Shown here piece after piece: positions 15,605 to 24,002 of a stretch of DNA of 64,000 bases. Both the position numbers and the translations under genes were made by a program. The stretch is from Allocatelliglobosispora scoriae (GTDB taxonomy: Bacteria > Actinomycetota > Actinomycetes > Mycobacteriales > Micromonosporaceae), in assembly GCF_014204945.1 (NCBI RefSeq), contig NZ_JACHMN010000002.1, positions 434,001 to 498,000 of the forward strand, written 5' to 3'. The notes under the pieces were generated by a model. The model was not told the DNA's origin. It searched no databases and was given only the letters and a program-made list of their open reading frames with translations. Numbering within the stretch: the stretch's first letter is position 1; the number at the start of each line of letters is the position of its first letter.

Positions 15605-16222
15605 GTGCCTTCCGTGGATGAGTGGACCGCCTGGCGGCGGCGGGTCTTCGGTGATCCCTACCTGGTGTGGCACGAGGGTGCGGAGTTCCAGGTGCTGCTG
15701 CAGACCTGCGCCGCCGAGCCCGCGGAGACGGCCGCGATGCTCGCCGCCGGGCTGGGCTACGCCGATCACGTGGCGGCCGAGTCGATCGCCGTCCTCGCCG
15801 AGACGGGACGCGCGCCGGAGGGTTCCCTGGAACTACTGAAGGCCGCGAGCGCCACCGCGTCGGGCGCCTTCGCGATCCGCGTCGCGCAGGCGCTGCGGGT
15901 GATGACCGGTGACGAGGGCTGGACCCGGCTCATCGTGCGCGTCCTGCACACCGACGACCACTGGGGCGGTCGGCTCGACGCGGCGATGGCGCTGGCGCGG
16001 TTCACACCGACTGACGAGCTCATCGGCGAACTGGGGCGGGCGGTGCGGGATCCGGAGTACCTGGTGCGCATCCACGCCGCCGATACGCTGCTGCGGTATG
16101 CGGGGCGCAAGCGCGACGCGGAGGCGTACCCCCGGATATTCAGCGCGATCACCGCGGACCGGGAGCCGGCATGGGCCGCGATCGCCGATGAGCTCACCGC
16201 TCTTGCCCGCGCCAAGCTGTAA
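15605..16222 (+). CDS. HEAT-repeat-like protein of unknown function
   Basis: 205 residues from GTG 15605. The chain is almost wholly alpha-helical, with HEAT-like spacing: several helices pair around DDHWGGRLDAAMALARF, LGRAVRDPEYLVRIHAADTL and neighbouring segments, ending in AAIADELTALARAKL. No signal peptide or membrane segment, so cytosolic. HEAT-like small proteins act as adaptors. Its 3' end faces the family A palindrome copy 5 and the convergent P-loop gene. Confidence 0.75.
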   Translation: MPSVDEWTAWRRRVFGDPYLVWHEGAEFQVLLQTCAAEPAETAAMLAAGLGYADHVAAESIAVLAETGRAPEGSLELLKAASATASGAFAIRVAQALRVMTGDEGWTRLIVRVLHTDDHWGGRLDAAMALARFTPTDELIGELGRAVRDPEYLVRIHAADTLLRYAGRKRDAEAYPRIFSAITADREPAWAAIADELTALARAKL

Positions 16223-16239
16223 GCCGGCCGCCGAGGCCT

Positions 16240-16314
16240 TGATCGCGCTCTTTCCGGGAAACAGCCCCCTCGGGACACACCTGGATGGGCCACCTTCCGC
16301 GAAACAGCACGATC
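16240..16314. repeat. Family A palindrome, copy 5 (diverged)
   Basis: Arms 16240-16260 and 16294-16314 pair with three mismatches. The left core is CTTTCCGGGAAACAG and the right core CCGCGAAACAGCACGATCA. It lies between convergent genes, with the right arm running into the P-loop gene stop (16313), and may terminate both. Confidence 0.8.
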
Positions 16315-16900
16315 ATGCCTCGCCGCCCGCACCGGCACCGACCACCGCGCGGAGCTGAGCCAGCACCCCGCCGATCCCATCGCGGCGGTTGTCGAGCACC
16401 ACGTGCGGGACCACCGGCGGCAGATCGGGTTGGACGGTCGCGACGAACTCCGCGTAACCGGCGAGCTTCTGCCCGTCGCGCACCGAGCCCCGCCCCTCCA
16501 ACCGCGCCAGCAGCGTCACCGGATCGCAGTGCAGCCAGAGCAACGACACCGACGGCCCGCCCACCGCATCCACAAGGGATGACCACGCCGTGGTCGACCG
16601 GATCTGCCTGGTGAACGGTGCGCACAGCACCACCGGGCACCCCGAGCCCCGGATCTCCCGCGCCGTCGCCGCCATCCCGTCATACTCGTGGGGCTTCACA
16701 TGCACGTCGTACCAGGGGCCTTCGCGCTCACCCGGCGGGCGTCCGGCCGAGACAAGCGCCGCCGCGACGAAGCCGCCGTAGATCGTGTCCTTGTCCAGCA
16801 GCGCCCCCGGCGGCATGAGCAGCCCCGCCAGCGCCCGCGCCGCGGTGGTCTTCCCAGCCCCCGGCGGCCCCGCCACCACCCATACCCGCCCCGCTTCCAT
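16313..16900 (-). CDS. P-loop kinase-like ATPase (zeta-toxin/AAA_33 type)
   Basis: 195 residues from ATG 16900 (MEAGRVWVVAGPPGAGKTTAA). The Walker A motif GPPGAGKTT is at the extreme N-terminus, as in small-molecule kinases of the AAA_33 group. LLDKDTIYGGF follows in the place of the substrate-binding aspartate, and SLLWLHCDPVTLLARLEGRG is the usual lid-arginine region. Likely phosphorylates a small molecule; substrate unknown. A 14-residue upstream extension exists but has no ribosome site and crosses the hairpin at 16910-16945. Confidence 0.85.
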   Translation of the reverse strand: MEAGRVWVVAGPPGAGKTTAARALAGLLMPPGALLDKDTIYGGFVAAALVSAGRPPGEREGPWYDVHVKPHEYDGMAATAREIRGSGCPVVLCAPFTRQIRSTTAWSSLVDAVGGPSVSLLWLHCDPVTLLARLEGRGSVRDGQKLAGYAEFVATVQPDLPPVVPHVVLDNRRDGIGGVLAQLRAVVGAGAGGEA

Positions 16901-16909
16901 GATCCAAGC

Positions 16910-16945
16910 GTAGTGCCGCGCGGGCGGGTGCCCGCGCGGCACTAC
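16910..16945 (-). terminator. Hairpin terminator after the PL11 gene
   Basis: A perfect 16-bp GC-rich stem (16910-16925 with 16930-16945) with a GGGT tetraloop begins eight bases beyond the lyase stop codon on the minus strand. Confidence 0.8.
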
Positions 16946-16952
16946 GGTGGCG

Positions 16953-19196
16953 TCAGGGCTGGTAGATGACCGGCCGAGGCGGGGTGGCCATGCCGTCGCC
17001 GAGGAAGAACCCGGTGTGCGGCGGCTGGTTGTAAGCCGTGTTCTGCCACGCCAGCGCGACCCGGTAGGTCGGGTCCTGCAGCAGCGTGGTGATCCGCCGG
17101 TCGGTGACGGTCGGCGTCGAGTAGATCCGCAGCGCGGTGTTGTCGGTCGTCGGCCAGATCACCTCCTCCCGCCAGTCGCCGAGGATGTCCCCGGAGAGCG
17201 ACGGCGTGGACTTGGTGCTGTTGTTGGAGTGCACGCTCGCTGCCGTGAGCAGCCGGGTGTCGCCGGACGTGCCGTACTTGTCGATGTGGGTGCCGTCGAG
17301 CAGCTCCCGCACCGGGTCGCCGTCCCACCAGGCGAGGAAGTTCGCCGAGCCGGGCTTGCGGCCCAGCGTCGAGCCGCTGCCGTTGCGCAGCGAGCTTTCG
17401 GCGGAGGACCACATCTCGGCTCCGGCGTTGCCGGACCAGATGTCGTCGGCGACGCCGCGGCCGTTGTCGCCGTTGGCGGGAGTGGTCCAGAGCACCTGAC
17501 CGGTACGCGCGTCCGCCAGCCACGACGAGGGCTTGCTGCCGTCCTCGTCGACCTTGAAGACCTCCAGCCCCGCCCGCGACGGGACCAGGTCGCCGACGTG
17601 CAGGGCGTCGCCGTGCCCGTTGCCGGTGTTCCAGAGCGGCTGGCCGTTGTCGTTGATGCACATCGAGCCGAAGATGATCTCGTCCTTGCCGTCGGCGTCC
17701 ACATCGGCGATGGCGAGCTGGTGGTTGCCCTGCCCGGCGTAGGAGCTGCCGGCGCTGTTGGAGTCGAAGGTCCAGCGCTTGGTCAGGGTGCCGTTGCGGA
17801 AGTCCCAGGCGGCGATGACGGTCCGGGTGTAGTAGCCGCGCGACATGATCAGGCTGGGCCGGACACCGTCGAGGTACGCCGTCCCGGCGAGGAACCGGTC
17901 GACCCGGTTGCCGTAGCTGTCGCCCCACGACGAGACGGTGCCGCGCGGCGGGTCGTAGTTGACCGTCGACATCGCCGCACCGGTCTGCCCGTTGAACATC
18001 GTCAGGTACTCAGGCCCGGTCAGCACGTAGCCGCTGGAGTTGCGGTAGTCGGCACTGGAGCTGCCGATGACCTGCCCGGTGCCGGAGACCGTGGCGTCGG
18101 CGGTCTTCATCGCCACCTCGGCCTTGCCGTCGCCGTCGTAGTCGTAGACCTGGAACTGGGTGTAGTGCGCGCCGGCCCGGATGTTGCGGCCGAGGTTGAT
18201 GCGCCACAGCCGGGTGCCGTTGAGCTTGTAGGCGTCGACGTAGACCACGTCGGTGACGCCGGACTGCGAGTTGTCCTTGGAGTTCAACGGGTCCCACTTG
18301 AGCACGATCTCCAGCTGCCCGTCGCCGTCGAGGTCGCCGACGCTCGCGTCGTTGGCGGCGTAGAGGGAGGCGTTGGGGTTCTGGATCGGCACGTCGAGGT
18401 AGCCGTTGGCGAACTGCAGCGCGGCCTCGGAGGCGGACTGCTCGGCCCCGTTGACGACAGCCCGCACCGTGTAGGCGGACCCGGCGGCGGCCCCCGCGTC
18501 GAGGTAGTTCGTCGAACCGGTGATCGGCGAGGAGTTCACCTTCGTGCTGCCGCGGTAGACGTTGAAGCCGACGCCGGACGGGTCACCGGCGAGCCAGCGC
18601 CAGCTGACGAGGTTGCCGCTGCCACTGCGTACGCTGATCAGCCCCCGGTTGAGCCGCTCCATCTGCTTCGCGCCGGACGGAGGCGGGGTCGAGGTCGACG
18701 GCGACGGGGACGGCTGGCTGGACGGCGACGCCGGGGGTGAGACCGAGGGGGACGCCGGTGCCGACGGTGACGGCGAGGAGACGCCGCCGGTGCAGGTCAC
18801 GCCGTTGAGGGTGAAGACGGTCGGCACCGGGTTGCTCGAGTTGTTCCACGAGCCGTTGAAGCCGAAGGCGGTGTTGCCGCCGGTGGGGATGGCGGCGTTG
18901 TATCCGGCGTCGGTGACGGTGACCTGCTGCCCGGACTGGCTGGCGACGCCGTTCCAGGCCGAGGTGACGGTCTGCCCGGCGGTGAAGGACCAGCGCAGCG
19001 TCCAGCCGTTGACCGGGTCGCCGAGGTTGGTGATCGTGACCGCGGCGCCGAAGCCGCCGCCCCACGAGCTGGTGACCGAGTAGGCGACCTGGCACCCGGC
19101 GGCCGCCTGGGCGCTGGTGGCGGTGAGGATGCCGGCACCGGTGACACCGGCGGCGGTCGCTGCGGCGAGGGCCACGGCGATTCTTCGAGAGAGCAT
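16953..19196 (-). CDS. Secreted rhamnogalacturonan lyase, PL11, with N-terminal CBM2
   Basis: 747 residues from ATG 19196 (MLSRRIAVALAAATAAG), a clear signal peptide. Residues about 32-135 form a CBM2 cellulose-binding module (CQVAYSVTSSWGGGFGAAV through VFTLNGVTC, with the flanking Cys pair and aromatic residues). A Ser/Pro linker follows. The PL11 beta-propeller (about 150-747) starts MERLNRGLISVRSGSGNLVSWRW and has the family repeats LDGDGQLEIVLKWD, DYDGDGKAEVAMKTAD and DVDADGKDEIIFGSM, which bind calcium. PL11 enzymes cleave the rhamnogalacturonan I backbone of pectin by beta-elimination. Upstream lies a CebR-like operator (19395-19406) and a 16-bp palindrome. Confidence 0.95.
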   Translation of the reverse strand: MLSRRIAVALAAATAAGVTGAGILTATSAQAAAGCQVAYSVTSSWGGGFGAAVTITNLGDPVNGWTLRWSFTAGQTVTSAWNGVASQSGQQVTVTDAGYNAAIPTGGNTAFGFNGSWNNSSNPVPTVFTLNGVTCTGGVSSPSPSAPASPSVSPPASPSSQPSPSPSTSTPPPSGAKQMERLNRGLISVRSGSGNLVSWRWLAGDPSGVGFNVYRGSTKVNSSPITGSTNYLDAGAAAGSAYTVRAVVNGAEQSASEAALQFANGYLDVPIQNPNASLYAANDASVGDLDGDGQLEIVLKWDPLNSKDNSQSGVTDVVYVDAYKLNGTRLWRINLGRNIRAGAHYTQFQVYDYDGDGKAEVAMKTADATVSGTGQVIGSSSADYRNSSGYVLTGPEYLTMFNGQTGAAMSTVNYDPPRGTVSSWGDSYGNRVDRFLAGTAYLDGVRPSLIMSRGYYTRTVIAAWDFRNGTLTKRWTFDSNSAGSSYAGQGNHQLAIADVDADGKDEIIFGSMCINDNGQPLWNTGNGHGDALHVGDLVPSRAGLEVFKVDEDGSKPSSWLADARTGQVLWTTPANGDNGRGVADDIWSGNAGAEMWSSAESSLRNGSGSTLGRKPGSANFLAWWDGDPVRELLDGTHIDKYGTSGDTRLLTAASVHSNNSTKSTPSLSGDILGDWREEVIWPTTDNTALRIYSTPTVTDRRITTLLQDPTYRVALAWQNTAYNQPPHTGFFLGDGMATPPRPVIYQP

Positions 19197-19278
19197 TCTG
19201 GGACTCCTGATCGAAGGGCTACCGGTGCACAGCGGTGCCACCGGCGTCGGACCGAGGTGATAGCGCCGCCTACGCGGC

Positions 19279-19294
19279 ATTGCGACGTCGCAAT
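19279..19294. promoter_or_regulatory. 16-bp perfect palindrome upstream of the lyase gene
   Basis: ATTGCGACGTCGCAAT lies about 80 bases before the lyase start codon. It is an ideal dimer-binding site for an unknown regulator; the deduced lyase leader or promoter region runs through it. Confidence 0.6.
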
Positions 19295-19394
19295 TTCACG
19301 ACGAGGTACGCGACGATCGAGCTCGGTCGCAGCGCCCGCCCTATGGCGCCCCGATAGTCGCGTATTGATGCTTTACTCCCGGGCCGATGTTATC

Positions 19395-19406
19395 GGGAGC
19401 GCTCCC
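19395..19406. promoter_or_regulatory. CebR-like LacI-family operator
   Basis: GGGAGCGCTCCC with a flanking A matches the core of the CebR operator TGGGAGCGCTCCCA known from Streptomyces cellulose-utilisation genes. It stands between the lyase (minus) and the DUF4383-like gene (plus), 200 bases before the lyase start. The same core precedes the GH9 cellulase at 35071. Confidence 0.8.
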
Positions 19407-19485
19407 AATGCACAATGCCAGATATTGGAGCGGTTTTTGCGTCGAAACGGCCACCTCGGGGCCGAACGAGGCGCACGCTGAGGAC

Positions 19486-20016
19486 ATGAGCACGCACCTG
19501 CCCGTCAACCACCGGCTCCGCCCGCTCTTCCGGACGCTCGCCGGGGCAACCGGGGTTTACCTGATCGGATTCGGCGTCGTCGGCCTCGCGCACAGTCGCG
19601 GGCACCCGTTCTTCGGCGACGGGGACATCACGGCCCTGGGTCTGCGTACCAACACGGCATTTGCCCTGCTCTCGCTCGTCGCGGGCATCATCATCCTCGT
19701 CGGGGTGATCGTGGGGCGCAACGTGGACCGCGCCATCAACTTCGTCGCGTCCGGCGTCTTCATCGTCTTCGGCCTGGGGATGATGGCGATCTCGCGGACA
19801 CCGGCCAACTTCCTCAACTACGACGTGGGTGCGGCGGCGGTCTCCTTCGTCATCGGTAGCGTCCTGCTCATCGCCGCGCTCTACGGCCGGGTCGGGCCGC
19901 CCGGACAGGAACTGCAGGAGGAGGGCTTCCGCCGCAGCTACAACGGCGACCCCGTCCACCACGCGTGGGGGCACCTGCCGCCGAAGAAGCCCAAGGCCAA
20001 CAGTCGTTTCGCTTGA
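19486..20016 (+). CDS. DUF4383-like four-helix membrane protein
   Basis: 176 residues from ATG 19486 with GAGG just before it. Four membrane segments are visible (around residues 16-33, 55-77, 82-105 and 118-140), with a conserved-looking GGT-less actinobacterial pattern: RNVDRAINFVASGVFIVFGL, then NFLNYDVGAAAVSFVIG. The C-terminal tail is polar and basic (HHAWGHLPPKKPKANSRFA). Proteins of this kind are widespread in actinobacteria and have no known activity. Its end overlaps the degraded LacI gene on the other strand. The open frame upstream to 19387 crosses the CebR-like operator and is not used. Confidence 0.82.
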   Translation: MSTHLPVNHRLRPLFRTLAGATGVYLIGFGVVGLAHSRGHPFFGDGDITALGLRTNTAFALLSLVAGIIILVGVIVGRNVDRAINFVASGVFIVFGLGMMAISRTPANFLNYDVGAAAVSFVIGSVLLIAALYGRVGPPGQELQEEGFRRSYNGDPVHHAWGHLPPKKPKANSRFA

Positions 20017-20484
20017 CGAAGTGCTGGTGGTGCCGTTGACCTCCGCACCACCAGCTCCGGACGGAAGAGCAGCTCGGCGTGACGGTGGCCGGGCTGCACT
20101 TCCGCGAGCAGCAACTCCGCCGCGGTCCGGCCCAGCTGGTATGTCGGCTGCCGCACCGTCGTCAGCGCCGGCGACAGCTCCGAGGCGAAGAAGGCGTCGT
20201 CGTAGCCGACCACCGACATGGCCCCGGGCCACCTCGGCGAAGAAGACGTTGGCGGCATCGAGCACGACGCTGCCGACGACGGTGCTCGTGGCACCGCGGA
20301 GCTGCCCGGCGGCACGGTTGCGCACGAAGCCGATCTCGGCCATGACCCGCTCCACCCGCAGCCGGGTCTCGGGTGCCACCACCTGCGGATTGTTCAGCAC
20401 ATTGCTGACCGTCGACTCCGACACCCCGGCGGCAGCCGCGACCTGCCGGATCCCAGCCGGCCGCACCCGACCCGCCTGCGTCAC
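20010..20484 (-). pseudogene. LacI-family transcriptional regulator, internally deleted and frameshifted
   Basis: The 5' part from GTG 20484 encodes a normal LacI start: VRPAGIRQVAAAAGVSESTV is the helix-turn-helix, NNPQVVAPETRLRVERVM the hinge region, and TSTVVGSVVLDAANVFFAEV the first strand of the sensor domain. At about 20220-20225 the match stops. The C-terminal end of a LacI sensor domain follows in another frame: MSVVGYDDAFFASELSPALT, then VRQPTYQLGRTAAELLLAEV and RPELVVRRS. About 170-180 residues of the ligand-binding core are missing. The product cannot be a functional repressor. The 3' limit is approximate because the original stop is unclear. Confidence 0.88.
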
Positions 20485-20594
20485 CGCAGCAGGATACCCG
20501 TCACGCCGTGCCGCCCAGAGTGACGGGCGCAAGCGGAATGAGCAGCAGGTATGGTGCGTCGAATCCGTAGGAACCGTGCCGTCGGGCCGTCGTT

Positions 20595-21839
20595 TCAACC
20601 CAGGTATCGGTCGAGGAACTCGTTGCGGAATTTCCCGGCCGGGTCGAGATCGCGGACGAGCGCATCGAAGTCTGTGATCCGACGGTACCGCTCCCGCACC
20701 ACCTCGGGCGCCATCGTGAAGACCTTCCCCCAGTGCGGCCGGGCCGCCAGCGGCGCGAGCACCTCCTCCAGCACCGGCAGGACCGCCTCGACGGCGGCGG
20801 CGTCGCGTACCCAGGTGAAGTGGATCGCGACGCTGTCACGCCCCTCGCACGGGCTGAGCCACAGGTCGTCGGCGGCGATGGTGCGGATCTCCGAGACCTG
20901 CAGGATCGGTGCGATCAGCTCGCGGCACCCGTCCAGTGCCCGCAGCGCCGTGGCGGCGTCGGCCCGGTCCACGAAATACTCCGTCTGCAGCTCGTCGCCC
21001 GCGCTCGGGGTGAATTCCAGCCGGAAGTGCGGCAACCGCTCGTGCCACGGGCCGGGCACCCCGAACTGCTCGGTGCAGGCGTCGGCCGCCACCGTCGCGA
21101 TCGGATGCCGGGCCTCGGCCGCCGGATGCCCGCCCCACCAGGACTCCTCGATCTCCGGCACGTCGACGTGCTTACGCCAGACCTGGTCGATCACCGGTCC
21201 CGACCAGCTCGTGAAGGCGCTCACGCTGTATGCAGCCGACATCACCTCGTCGAAGTTCTCCACGAAGGCCGCCTGCGGCAGGTCCTCGTAGACGAGCTGC
21301 CGGACCTGATAGGTCGGCACGATCTCCAGCGTCAGCGCGGTCACCACGCCCAGCGCACCGAGCGACACCACCGCACCGGCGAACCCGTCGTCGCCCCGCC
21401 GCAGCGTCGCGAGCTCCCCGTCGGCCCGGACCAGCTCGATGCCGGTGACGGCGGTGGCGAGGTTGCCGTTGCCGACCCCGGACCCGTGCGTGCCGGTCGC
21501 GACCGCTCCGGCGACGGAGATGTGCGGCAGCGACGCCAGGTTGCGCAGGGCGAATCCGGCCGCGTCCAGCCAGGTCGCGAGCTCCCCATACCGAACCCCG
21601 GCCGGTACGCGGACCGCACCGCCCGCAGTGTCGAGCTCGATCCCGCCCGGCAACCCGGCGACGCTCACCATCTCTGCGTCGGAGTCGGCGAGCCGGTTGA
21701 ACGAGTGCCCGGTGCCGAAGGCCCGGAGCCGCTCGGCGCCCGCCACGACGCGTCGCAGCTCGTCGAGGCTCGTCGGGCGGTGCACCCGCGCCGCCCGGTA
21801 GGTGACGTTGCCGGCCCAGTTGATCAGCGGTTCCCTCAT
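20595..21839 (-). CDS. xyoA: FAD-dependent alditol oxidase
   Basis: 414 residues from ATG 21839, close to the 418 of Streptomyces AldO. The N-terminus INWAGNVTYRAARVHRPTSL and FGTGHSFNRL (H45 in the place of the covalently FAD-binding His) are diagnostic, followed by SLPHISVAGAVATGTHGSG. Catalytic residues of AldO are conserved: E and R in SEIRTIAADD and K in PHWGKVFTM. It oxidises polyols such as xylitol or sorbitol at C1 with O2, making H2O2, presumably in the cytosol. The open frame runs on to 22493 but that extension is shadow over the divergent phosphatase gene. GTG 21842 or 21845 are alternative starts. Confidence 0.92.
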   Translation of the reverse strand: MREPLINWAGNVTYRAARVHRPTSLDELRRVVAGAERLRAFGTGHSFNRLADSDAEMVSVAGLPGGIELDTAGGAVRVPAGVRYGELATWLDAAGFALRNLASLPHISVAGAVATGTHGSGVGNGNLATAVTGIELVRADGELATLRRGDDGFAGAVVSLGALGVVTALTLEIVPTYQVRQLVYEDLPQAAFVENFDEVMSAAYSVSAFTSWSGPVIDQVWRKHVDVPEIEESWWGGHPAAEARHPIATVAADACTEQFGVPGPWHERLPHFRLEFTPSAGDELQTEYFVDRADAATALRALDGCRELIAPILQVSEIRTIAADDLWLSPCEGRDSVAIHFTWVRDAAAVEAVLPVLEEVLAPLAARPHWGKVFTMAPEVVRERYRRITDFDALVRDLDPAGKFRNEFLDRYLG

Positions 21840-21892
21840 CACCACCGCGATGATACGGACGCTCCTACCTGATCGGACGCTACGCTCGGGGC

Positions 21893-22321
21893 GTGAACGC
21901 GACCTGGGATCCCGCGGCGCCGGGCGTGCTGCGCCTGCCGTCGGGCCGGCTCGTCCGGGGCCGAGGGCTGAGCAAGCCGCTGCCGTCCGGCCCCGTGCCC
22001 GAGTTCGCGCTCTACCTGCTTGGTTACGAACCGCCCGCCGTCGCCTGGGAGTCCCGCTGGCTGCGCTGGCCGGACTTCCGGCTGCCGTCGGACCGGGAGG
22101 CGACCGCCGAGGCGCTGCGCGAGGCGCTGGCCAGATCCGCGTCCGAGCGTGTGGAGGTCGCCTGTGCCGGCGGGCGCGGGCGGACCGGCACGGCGCTCGC
22201 CTGCCTCGCCGTGCTCGACGGGGTGCCCGGGCCGGAGGCGGTCGCCTACGTGCGGGCGGGCTACGCCTCCAGCGCGGTCGAGACACCCTGGCAGCGCCGG
22301 TTCGTCCAGCGGTTCCAGTAG
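21893..22321 (+). CDS. Protein-tyrosine phosphatase family protein
   Basis: 142 residues from GTG 21893. The P-loop CAGGRGRTG fits the C-x5-R signature of cysteine-dependent phosphatases, preceded by ERVEVA as the usual buried strand. WPDFRLPSDREAT upstream holds the place of the WPD loop, with an Asp that could be the general acid. It is shorter than most members but complete in its motif set. Substrate could be phosphotyrosine or a small phosphate ester. It is divergent from the alditol oxidase gene with 53 bases between starts, and its stop abuts that of the following convergent gene. Confidence 0.85.
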   Translation: MNATWDPAAPGVLRLPSGRLVRGRGLSKPLPSGPVPEFALYLLGYEPPAVAWESRWLRWPDFRLPSDREATAEALREALARSASERVEVACAGGRGRTGTALACLAVLDGVPGPEAVAYVRAGYASSAVETPWQRRFVQRFQ

Positions 22322-22702
22322 TCAGGCCTCGTCGCTGCCGCCCGCGAGGTCGCGCGCCGCCGCCTCCTGCTCGGCGTCGAAGCCTTCCAGGCCGGTACGC
22401 CGGTGCTGCTCCGCCTGCTCGGAGATCCACCTGGCGTGCGACTCCCACGCCGACTGCTTGCTCATCCCCAGCGCGGCACCGATCTGCGCCCACGAGGCAC
22501 CGGCGGCCCGGGCACTGCGGACCGAGAGCTGGCGGCCGTATCCCGCCTTGCGCGCGATCACCTCGCCGAGCGCGAGCATCTGAAGCGCGTCGTCGGCCGA
22601 GAGCGGCTGCAGCGCCAGGGCGTCGCGCATCCGCAGCTCGTCATAGCGGGTGACCGCCGTCTGCAGGGTGAATTCCTTCTCAACGCTGTCCACGAGGCTC
22701 AT
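22322..22702 (-). CDS. Small helix-turn-helix protein
   Basis: 126 residues from ATG 22702 (MSLVDSVEKEFTLQTAV). Mostly helical. The central part SVRSARAAGASWAQIGAALG followed by MSKQSAWESHARWI is a helix-turn-helix typical of small actinobacterial DNA-binding proteins. A charged, acidic C-terminal tail (EQEAAARDLAGGSDEA) follows. No sensor domain. Likely binds DNA; target unknown. The 126-residue version is chosen over the longer frame because the extra N-terminus (SQTLRQSQRF) lies across the likely promoter of the divergent membrane-protein gene. Confidence 0.75.
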   Translation of the reverse strand: MSLVDSVEKEFTLQTAVTRYDELRMRDALALQPLSADDALQMLALGEVIARKAGYGRQLSVRSARAAGASWAQIGAALGMSKQSAWESHARWISEQAEQHRRTGLEGFDAEQEAAARDLAGGSDEA

Positions 22703-22769
22703 GCCGTCAAGCCTGCCTGACGGACCGTCTCGGCGCCCACCCATTCCGCTACCGGCGAAGCGTTGACTT

Positions 22770-22813
22770 TGTCGCAATGTTTGACTCACTATATTGAGAC
22801 AAACATTGCGACA
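22770..22813. promoter_or_regulatory. Operator and promoter of the YtrA-type module
   Basis: A 14-base inverted repeat, TGTCGCAATGTTTG (22770-22783) against CAAACATTGCGACA (22800-22813), is perfect, and CTCA / TGAG continues the symmetry inward. A probable -35 TTGACT (22763-22768) and -10 CACTAT (22787-22792), 18 bases apart, place the operator over the core promoter. YtrA-group GntR repressors are known to bind such extended inverted repeats ahead of their own operon, and the gene at 23634 encodes one. Confidence 0.85.
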
Positions 22814-22827
22814 TTGGGGAGGGCATC

Positions 22828-23637
22828 ATGTCGACCGGCATATCGCCATCAGAGCTTCAGCAGGCGGGCGCCTGGCTGACCGAGCGAGGCCTCACCGACG
22901 CCCAGCCCACACCGATGCTGGCGATGCGCCTGGCGGTCCGCAGACGCGCCCGCATCGCCGACAGCCTCATCCTCGCCGCGCTGATCATCGTCGCCGCACT
23001 CGCGCTGACCTACGAAAGGCTCCCCACCTCGGCGTTGGGTGGTTTCCAGCCGCACCGGGCTGCGCCGCTGCTGTTCCTGGCGGCGGGCATGGTGATCCTG
23101 CTGCTCGGCCGGTCGATGGTGGACCGGTGGGTGCGCCGCGTCGACCGGCGGGCCGCGGCGACGCTGTCCCGCCGAGCGGCCCACCCGCTCAAACCGGGCT
23201 GGCGCGCGCTGCTCGGCCTCCCCTACGCCGTATTCGCCGCCGCCACCTTCGCCGCTGCCGCGTTGCTGGCCGTGGGTGCCCTGATCGTCGGTGATTCCAC
23301 CGTGCGTTACGCCGCCCTCATCCTGCTGGTCGGCCTCATCAGCGTGACCGTCGGCAACGTGGTGCAGCTTCGCGCCCTGCTCGCACGCCCCGTCGTGGCC
23401 GAGGACGAGCTGTCGCTGACGGCCGACGTGGTGATGCGGGTCGAGGACGCGCGGGAGCTCACCGCACCGCACCTGGCGTGGACGCTGCCGATGGTGCTGA
23501 TCTTCGGTACCGCCCCCGGCTGGTGGAACGTCGCCGCGATCGCCTCGATCGCGCTGGGCCTGATCGGCCTCATCCTGCTCCAGAAGAGGAGTCCGACCAG
23601 CGTCGCCATGGCTCGGCAGGCGATGATCTCGCAATGA
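22828..23637 (+). CDS. Multi-pass membrane protein of a YtrA-type operon
   Basis: 269 residues. A cytosolic N-terminus of about 45 residues is followed by six or so membrane segments in pairs (about 44-62, 75-95, 128-150, 154-180, 212-230, 235-253). It resembles the DUF1648-like membrane proteins often placed next to GntR/YtrA regulators; the family assignment is only by layout and hydropathy. GGGGAGGG eight bases upstream of ATG 22828 is a strong ribosome site. It overlaps the regulator gene by four bases (ATGA), so the pair is translationally coupled and controlled from the operator at 22770. Confidence 0.85.
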   Translation: MSTGISPSELQQAGAWLTERGLTDAQPTPMLAMRLAVRRRARIADSLILAALIIVAALALTYERLPTSALGGFQPHRAAPLLFLAAGMVILLLGRSMVDRWVRRVDRRAAATLSRRAAHPLKPGWRALLGLPYAVFAAATFAAAALLAVGALIVGDSTVRYAALILLVGLISVTVGNVVQLRALLARPVVAEDELSLTADVVMRVEDARELTAPHLAWTLPMVLIFGTAPGWWNVAAIASIALGLIGLILLQKRSPTSVAMARQAMISQ

Positions 23638-24002
23638 TCGTCATCGACACGGCCTCGCCCGTGCCGCCGTTCGAGCAGCTCCGTGCCCAGCTCGCCCAGC
23701 AGATCCAGAGCCGCGCGCTCGCCGTGGGCGCGCGGCTGCCGACGATCCGCAGCCTCGCCGCCGACCTCGGCCTCGCCGTCAACACGGTCGGCCGGGCCTA
23801 CCGGGAGCTGGAGGAGGCCGGGCTGATCGAGACCCGCGGCCGGTCCGGATCGTTCGTCTCGGCCTCCGGCGAGGCAGGTCGGGAACGGGCACGCCAGGCC
23901 GCCGCCGACTACGCGGCGGTCATCGCCAGCGTCGGCATCGACGTGGAGGAGGCGATCCGCATCGTCCAGGCGGCGCTGGCGCTCGGCCGGGCCGACGCCT
24001 AG
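23634..24002 (+). CDS. GntR-family transcriptional regulator, YtrA subfamily
   Basis: 122 residues, the short form without a ligand domain that defines the YtrA group. PPFEQLRAQLAQQIQSRAL leads into the winged helix (LPTIRSLAADLGLAVNTVGR, then AYRELEEAGLIETRGRSGSF). The C-terminal tail of about 45 residues is a dimerisation helix pair. It most likely represses its own operon by binding the inverted repeat at 22770-22813. The start ATG overlaps the stop of the membrane gene; its own stop overlaps the stop of the convergent VOC gene by four bases. Confidence 0.93.
   Translation: MIVIDTASPVPPFEQLRAQLAQQIQSRALAVGARLPTIRSLAADLGLAVNTVGRAYRELEEAGLIETRGRSGSFVSASGEAGRERARQAAADYAAVIASVGIDVEEAIRIVQAALALGRADA

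Noticed and set aside
20595-22493. A 632-residue version of the alditol oxidase with a long N-terminal extension
   Set aside because: The extension is Arg/Pro/Ala-rich, overlaps the divergent phosphatase gene, and known AldO proteins start at the NWAGN region.
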